Shown here in pieces: positions 4,605 through 7,557 of a DNA stretch of 7,557 nt. Where the stretch lies: NCBI GenBank assembly GCA_020850915.1, contig JADZDV010000508.1:1-7557 (forward strand), in the 5' to 3' direction. Position 1 is the stretch's first letter. Every line of letters starts with the position of its first letter. This DNA comes from Chloroflexota bacterium (GTDB taxonomy: Bacteria > Chloroflexota > UBA6077 > JADZDV01). The notes beneath the pieces were generated by a model. The model worked only from the letters and a program-made list of their open reading frames with translations. It searched no databases and was not told where the DNA came from. The position numbers were made by a program, and so were the translations under genes.

Positions 4605-7557
4605 CAGTCGATCCGCACCACGGAGCGGCCCTCCTCGCTCGCGACCCGGATCGCCGTGCCGTACAGCCCATCGAAGGCGTCGTCGTGCGAGATGACGACC
4701 ATCTGGTTGAAGACGGTCAGGCCCTGGAGCTGGCGGGCGAGGTTTGCCCGGCGCTGCTCGTCCATGTTGGTGGTCGGCTCGTCCAGGAAGGCGACGTCCA
4801 GGGAGGAGAGGTCTCGCAGCAGGCCGAGCCGCACCGCCACGGCGGCGGCCATCTGCTCGCCGCCGGAGAGCTGCTTGAACGTCTTCTGCTCGCCACGCAC
4901 GGTGGCGACGATCTCGTAGTCCGGGGTCCACTCCAGGCGGACGGAGTGATCGCCCAGAATATCGGCGTTGATGGCGGAGGCGGTCTCGGAGATGCGCTCC
5001 ACGATCCGCTGGGCGATCACCGGCTGGGCGCGGCGGATCGCCTGGCGCAGCAGCTCGCACAGCTCGGCGGCGCCCTTCAGCTCCGCCGCCTCGCGGGCCA
5101 GACGCTCGGCCTCCACGGCGACCGCTCCCAGCCGGATCACCTCCACCTCGGCCTCCACGGCGCGCCTGGTTGCTGCATCCACCGCCTCGGCCAGCCGGGC
5201 GCACTCGGCGATCAGCGCGTCCACGTCTCGCTCCGAGCGCTGGTGCAGCGTCTCGTCGTAGGCGGCCCGCAGGATCGCCAGCTCGGCAGCGGCCGCCTCA
5301 CGCGTCGCCTCGGCCTGCTGGCGCTGGATGGCCGCTTGCTCGGTCGCCTCGCGCCGCGCGGGCAGCTCCTGGGCCAGCGGCGCGAAGCGGACGGTGCAGG
5401 TGTGGTCGTCGGCATGCCGATCGCGCTCCCGCTCGGCGGCAGCTACCGCCTCGTCCACGTCGGCGAACGGCTCCAGGCGGGCGCTGGCCTCGTCAAGCCG
5501 CGTCTGCGCCGCCCGGAGCGCCTCGGCGGCCGTCTCGAGGGCAGCCTGGCGCCCTGGCACGGCCTCCGCCTCGGCCTTTCGCGCGTTGTATTCGCCGCGG
5601 GGATCGCCGATCTCCGTCAGCTCCGCGCGGGCGACCTCCAGCTCGGCCGCGGCGTCAGCCAGCTCGGCGAGCCTCTCGCGCAGCTCTCGGGCAGCCTGCT
5701 CCTCCCGCTCCAGGGCGGTCCGGGCTCGGTCGAGCTGCGCCTGGCGCTCCGCCTGAGCCTCCGTTTCGCTAGCTGCCGCGCGGGCCGCGTCCAGGCGCGG
5801 CTTCAGCGCTGCCTCGGCGGCCGTGGCTTCTCGCTGGCGCCGGTCCAGGTCGGCCAGGCGGGCGAGCGTCTCGCGGGCCGTCTTCGTCTGCTCGTCGATG
5901 CGCTCCAGGCGCGCCTGGCTCTCGCCGCGCTGCCGCTCCAGCGCGGGCTCCTGGTCGAGGAACCGCGCCGCCTGCTCGGCGAACGTCAGCTCGCGCTTCG
6001 CCGTCACGAGGTTCTCCTCTGCCCGGGCGAGCTCCTGCCGGCTCTGGGCGATCTGCTGGTCAAAGAACGACTCGAGGGTCAGCACACCGTTCGCCGCCCC
6101 ATTCTTGCCGGTGACGTTCTGGCAGGCCTCCCGCAGGAACGGGCAGAGGCCGCCCTCCACCTGGGCCCGCGTCCGCTCGCTGTGCTCCAGGAGCGCTTGC
6201 GCGTTCGATCGCAGGTTCAGCGCCAGGTCGCGCGCCTCCTGGCGGCTGGCCAGCGCCTCGGCGTGGGGCCGCGCCTTCTCCATCCGCCGTAGCTCGTTCT
6301 CCGACTGGGCGAGGGCAGCCTGTGCCTGCTGCTTCTCTTCTGCCAGTTGCTCCAGGTCCTCCGCGGCTCGGTCCCGCGCTACCTGCTCGCCGCTGAGGCG
6401 CTGGTAGATTCCCTGGACCGCCCGCTCTTGCTCCAGCAGCCCCACCAGCTCGGCGGCGAGCGGCGCCGCGTCAAGCGACTTCTGGAGCAGCGCTCCCGCC
6501 TGCGCCACCTCCAGGTCGGCGCGACAGGCTCGCTCCCGAGCACGCGGCAGCTCCTGCTCCGCCCGGGCGCGCTCGTCGGTCCGCCGCCGGGCCTGGTCGA
6601 CGCGCTGCTCCGCGGCTTCCTGGAGCGGAATGCGGGGGGCAAGCTTCGCGCGGCGCTCGCGGGCCTGCTCGGCCTGGTCCAGTGACTGCTGCGCCATGTC
6701 GCGGTCGCGCTGCCCCTCGGCCACGACCAGGCTGGCGGCCTGGGCGGCGCGCTGGAGACGGTTGCGCTCCTGCTCGCGCTGCCGCTGGCGCGCCAGCTCC
6801 TGCTCGGCCTGCTGGTAGGCCAGCTCGCCGGGCGCGGCCCGGGCCACCTGTCGCTCGGCCGCCTCCGCCTCGCGCAGCCGCTCCTGGGCCGCGCCGAGCT
6901 TCTGCTCCGCCATCTGCGCCTTGGCCTCGGCCCGGGCGTGCAGCTCCGCCTGGCGATCGCGCGCCGCCTTCCGCTCCCGCCACGCGTCGCGCTCGGTGGT
7001 GCGTTTCTGCAGCTCTCGCTCAGCCGCTCCGAGCAAGACCTCTTGTTCGACCTTCGTCGTCTGCTCCGCGATGGCGACCCGCCGCGCTTCCGGCAAGCGG
7101 TCAGCCTCCTCCTGGCGCAGGGCGCGGGTCGCCTCCGTGCCGCTCAGCCACTCCTGGAGCGTGCGACGCGGACCGCCAAGCTTCTGGTAGGCGCGCTGGT
7201 AGTCCTCGATCTGGAGCAGGCGGTCGAACTTCTTCTTGCGGTCTATCGGCGCGTCCAGGAACGGCGCGGTGAAGGTCCCCTGCGGCGGGCCGACGCTGTC
7301 CAGGAAGAGGCTCTTGAGATCGGTCCCCGCCGGCAGCTTCAAATGCGTGCGGATGAACTCTTCCACCTGACCAACGCCGATAGCGAGGATAGCGCCGAGA
7401 TCGGGATCATAGATCTCGCAGTTGGGCGTGCCGCCGATCCGCCGGGTGACCTGGTAGACCCGCTCGTCCAGGCGCGACTCGAACTCCACGGTGACGAAGC
7501 CCCGCTTCGCGCCTCTGCGCAGGAAGTCCTCCTGCTTGTAGCCTAGCTCGTTGAACA
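4604..7557 (-). CDS. Rad50/SbcC-like SMC-family ATPase, N-terminus cut by window edge
   Basis: An ABC/SMC ATPase that would tether and process broken DNA ends, normally with an Mre11/SbcD nuclease. The reading frame is open to the right edge: 22 codons (FNELGYKQEDFLRRGAKRGF, then VT) precede the GTG at 7489, so that GTG is internal and the Walker A motif lies outside the window, perhaps 45-50 residues further. Numbering from the GTG: a Q-loop-like GPPQGTFTAPFL near 67-78; a long Glu/Gln/Ala/Arg-rich coiled coil about 125-448; an apex CPFLREAC at 449-456 (codons 6145-6122); a returning coil about 480-800; signature LSGGEQ at 874-879; Walker B VAFLDEP at 899-905; and H-loop SHD at 934-936. The two coil arms are similar in length, which fits an antiparallel Rad50 coil. 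Total size would be about 1030 aa, close to SbcC. The apex is CX6C rather than the usual CXXC. The stop codon shares a base with the nurA start, so the two are probably co-translated. Rad50 versus SbcC naming is open; the family itself is secure. Confidence 0.93.
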   Translation of the reverse strand, partial: FNELGYKQEDFLRRGAKRGFVTVEFESRLDERVYQVTRRIGGTPNCEIYDPDLGAILAIGVGQVEEFIRTHLKLPAGTDLKSLFLDSVGPPQGTFTAPFLDAPIDRKKKFDRLLQIEDYQRAYQKLGGPRRTLQEWLSGTEATRALRQEEADRLPEARRVAIAEQTTKVEQEVLLGAAERELQKRTTERDAWRERKAARDRQAELHARAEAKAQMAEQKLGAAQERLREAEAAERQVARAAPGELAYQQAEQELARQRQREQERNRLQRAAQAASLVVAEGQRDRDMAQQSLDQAEQARERRAKLAPRIPLQEAAEQRVDQARRRTDERARAEQELPRARERACRADLEVAQAGALLQKSLDAAPLAAELVGLLEQERAVQGIYQRLSGEQVARDRAAEDLEQLAEEKQQAQAALAQSENELRRMEKARPHAEALASRQEARDLALNLRSNAQALLEHSERTRAQVEGGLCPFLREACQNVTGKNGAANGVLTLESFFDQQIAQSRQELARAEENLVTAKRELTFAEQAARFLDQEPALERQRGESQARLERIDEQTKTARETLARLADLDRRQREATAAEAALKPRLDAARAAASETEAQAERQAQLDRARTALEREEQAARELRERLAELADAAAELEVARAELTEIGDPRGEYNARKAEAEAVPGRQAALETAAEALRAAQTRLDEASARLEPFADVDEAVAAAERERDRHADDHTCTVRFAPLAQELPARREATEQAAIQRQQAEATREAAAAELAILRAAYDETLHQRSERDVDALIAECARLAEAVDAATRRAVEAEVEVIRLGAVAVEAERLAREAAELKGAAELCELLRQAIRRAQPVIAQRIVERISETASAINADILGDHSVRLEWTPDYEIVATVRGEQKTFKQLSGGEQMAAAVAVRLGLLRDLSSLDVAFLDEPTTNMDEQRRANLARQLQGLTVFNQMVVISHDDAFDGLYGTAIRVASEEGRSVVRID

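Noticed and set aside
3873..4919. Plus-strand open frame of 348 codons opposite nurA
   Set aside because: No recognisable domain. It runs across the nurA/Rad50 junction and opposes two well-supported genes.
4605..5204. N-terminal extension of NurA by 200 residues
   Set aside because: The extension is an Arg/Gly/Ala-rich shadow of the Rad50-like gene; the NurA-like sequence begins at the TGATG junction.
4685..6292. Long plus-strand open frame (535 codons) opposite the Rad50-like gene
   Set aside because: It is the shadow of an Ala/Glu/Arg-rich coiled coil in G+C-rich DNA. The product is a Leu/Gly/Arg-rich low-complexity string with no motifs, while the minus strand shows LSGGEQ, Walker B and the H-loop.

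Overview
The window carries one tightly packed minus-strand gene cluster, read from right to left. It is G+C-rich: hand counts give about 69% over 4801-4980. The core is a bacterial version of the DNA double-strand-break end-processing set best known from archaea. In order of transcription it holds a Rad50/SbcC-like ATPase (5' end cut by the window edge), the nuclease NurA, a small protein that looks like a stand-alone HAS-barrel protein, and the HerA hexameric DNA translocase. The G+C content, the gene order and remembered similarity to Thermomicrobia/Sphaerobacter-type proteins suggest the phylum Chloroflexota. That placement is an inference; the window has no rRNA or other phylogenetic marker.

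Layout on the minus strand: 7557-4604 Rad50-like; 4604-3429 nurA (stop and start share one base, TGATG); 3423-3364 a possible 19-residue micro-ORF; 3364-2768 HAS-barrel-like protein; 2771-939 herA (4-base ATGA overlap with the gene before). Eight bases later come two small genes of lower G+C: 930-397 (177 aa, possible RelE/Barnase/EndoU-fold nuclease) and 409-116 (97 aa, acidic, 13-base overlap). Bases 1-115 have no gene and hold a perfect 12-bp inverted repeat. No tRNA, rRNA, CRISPR array or insertion sequence was seen.

How the genes may work together: in archaea HerA and NurA form a translocase-nuclease machine that resects broken ends together with Rad50-Mre11. A Rad50 homologue directly in front of nurA-herA suggests the same job here, and an Mre11/SbcD gene may lie just beyond the right edge. 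The HAS-barrel-like protein sits between nurA and herA and resembles the N-terminal barrel of HerA, so it may be a docking or regulatory subunit.

Points most worth a second look: the micro-ORF with a perfect AGGAGG site inside the end of nurA and a TGATG junction to the next gene; the CX6C apex in the Rad50-like protein in place of the usual CXXC zinc hook; the stand-alone HAS-barrel-like protein; and the toxin-antitoxin-like pair of different base composition at the end of the repair operon.
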